Source: Niebla homalea (taxonomy: Eukaryota; Ascomycota; Lecanoromycetes; Lecanorales; Ramalinaceae). From it: DNA of 64,000 nt. The stretch covers positions 930,001 to 994,000 of the forward strand of contig JAHGAU010000015.1 in the NCBI GenBank assembly GCA_019925105.1, in the 5' to 3' direction. The notes under the pieces are model-generated. The model made no database searches. It worked only from the letters and a program-made list of their open reading frames with translations, and was not told the origin of the DNA. The translations under genes and the position numbers were made by a program. Shown here piece after piece: positions 63,548 to 64,000 of this stretch; the stretch's first letter is position 1, and each line of letters begins with the position of its first letter.

Positions 63548-63699
63548 TATTAGGGACTTAACAGAGTTAATCCTTGTTTACCGCGGAACGGGGTTCCGCA
63601 TTGCTTGGCACCCGCACTTATTATACATAGCTTACCACCATGCACCTAGATAGATCATCATTCATTTACATTATCCATACTTTTACTAGGGCTCTCACA
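63548..63699 (+). repeat. S3 3' LTR (F3)
   Basis: 152 bp. The left 30 bases show RIP (tattagggacttaacagagttaa); the gcggaac-ggg-gttccgc hairpin (63583-63599) and everything to its right are intact. Confidence 0.92.
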
Positions 63700-63704
63700 A
63701 TTTA

Positions 63705-64000
63705 TATAATAATATTTAACTTTACCTTTTTTATTTTAAGGGTATTAAGATATATATAAAATAAAATATATTATTATTAATATACTATTAGTATTAATAA
63801 GGATATTTTAAAGAAAGGGGTTTACGGTTACTCCGAGTAACTATATTTTATTTTCATTTTGCTTTTTTTTTTAAAGAAAGGGTTAAGTTAATATATAATT
63901 ATATAACGTTAATAAAGGTCCTTTTAATCTCTTAAGTTATTATATAAGTATATATAAGTTATATTTTATTATAAGTCTGCGTTTCCCTTTTAAATTAAGG
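63705..64000 (-). other. GM internal sequence at window end
   Basis: A+T-rich sequence continuing GM past S3. A slightly GC-richer patch ggggtttacggttactccgag at 63818-63838 has no match that I can see. No gene recognised. Confidence 0.45.

Larger units (their letters stand above)
61561..63699 (+). mobile_element. S3: gag-bearing small LTR element, family F3
   Basis: 2139 bp with 152-bp LTRs (61561-61712, 63548-63699) and TSD attta (61556-61560, 63700-63704). The internal 1835 bp hold a PBS, a leader segment shared with S2 (ctttaactaagaatctaacc, 61832), a degenerate gag-like frame, the conserved 3' domain and a hairpin/T-tract. There is no room for protease, RT or integrase. Such gag-only elements are known in plants as TR-GAG; here it shares all non-coding modules with S1 and S2, which have no gag. 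Confidence 0.92.
18880..64000 (-). mobile_element. GM: long Gypsy-type LTR retrotransposon, minus strand, far LTR outside window
   Basis: Starts at the break in LA with a 139-bp LTR (18880-19018), then internal sequence with integrase (about 22900-24150), RNase H and RT (about 24400-25490, continuing 55340-55760) reading right to left. LINE LD splits it at 25491-25502/55328-55339; S2 and S3 interrupt it further right. Its internal sequence amounts to about 11.5 kb without reaching the second LTR, which is long for Gypsy, so an unrecognised insertion may be included. The RT belongs to a different Gypsy lineage from GP1/GP2 (KGFLGI, IRK.IKGFVKIVRPFTRL). Confidence 0.75.

Noticed and set aside
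1..64000. Mitochondrial or bacterial AT-rich DNA
   Set aside because: The A+T richness comes from CpA/TpG loss in identifiable nuclear retrotransposons with TSDs. There are no tRNA, rRNA or respiratory genes, and unmutated islands have ordinary composition.

Overview
Nature of the window. This is transposon graveyard DNA from a filamentous ascomycete (Pezizomycotina), with no host gene, tRNA or rRNA that I can support. Nearly all of it is extremely A+T-rich. The dinucleotides CA and TG are almost missing, TA is in excess, and CG is still common. This is the signature of repeat-induced point mutation (RIP, C-to-T in CpA, both strands). Reading frames of recognisable retrotransposon proteins survive only as frames full of TAA/TAG at Gln/Trp positions. 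I cannot name the species; an AT-rich isochore, subtelomere or centromere-flanking region would fit.

Layout. Almost every base fits one stack of nested insertions, and target-site duplications (TSDs) close most levels. At the left are the 3' end of a LINE (1-270, +) and a tail-to-tail LINE on the other strand (L1, 317-3887, -) that carries a small LTR element S1 (2338-3854; TSD ccctt). S1 itself holds a fresh 313-bp LINE tail (3017-3329; 12-bp TSD). From 3888 a + strand LINE (LA) begins. It is broken by a solo LTR (5250-5424; TSD gtaat), LINE LB (5605-17204; TSD aataataaaggac) with LINE LC inside it (11012-16834; 14-bp TSD), a second solo LTR (17317-17479; TSD gtaag), and from 18880 a long minus-strand Gypsy element (GM) whose far end lies beyond the window. 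GM contains LINE LD (25503-55327; TSD aaatttacggaa). LD contains a tandem array of the S1-type element with four LTRs and three internal units (28444-52710; TSD gatat). Internal units 2 and 3 of the array each hold a Ty3/Gypsy element at the same site (GP1 29862-37464, GP2 38491-51923; TSD tataa), and GP2 also carries minus-strand LINE LE (45534-51329; 13-bp TSD). The right end of the window is GM with a perfect 194-bp tandem duplication (56896-57283) and two better preserved small LTR elements: S2 (59899-61280; TSD atata) and S3 (61561-63699; TSD attta).

Elements. The LINEs are Tad-clade-like: ORF1 with decayed zinc knuckles, and ORF2 with AP-endonuclease and reverse transcriptase. They have almost no 5' leader and a (TCAA)n tail. 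GP1/GP2 are Ty3/Gypsy elements with gag, RT-RNase H and integrase on the + strand. GM is a different Gypsy lineage on the - strand. S1, S2, S3 and the solo LTRs form a group of short (about 150-175 bp) LTR elements that share a primer-binding site, an LTR core, a 3' internal domain and a hairpin plus T-rich tract just before the 3' LTR. S3 also retains a degenerate gag-like frame. This non-autonomous group is the best candidate for a poorly described system here. The duplicated array with shared RIP scars is the best record of locus history.
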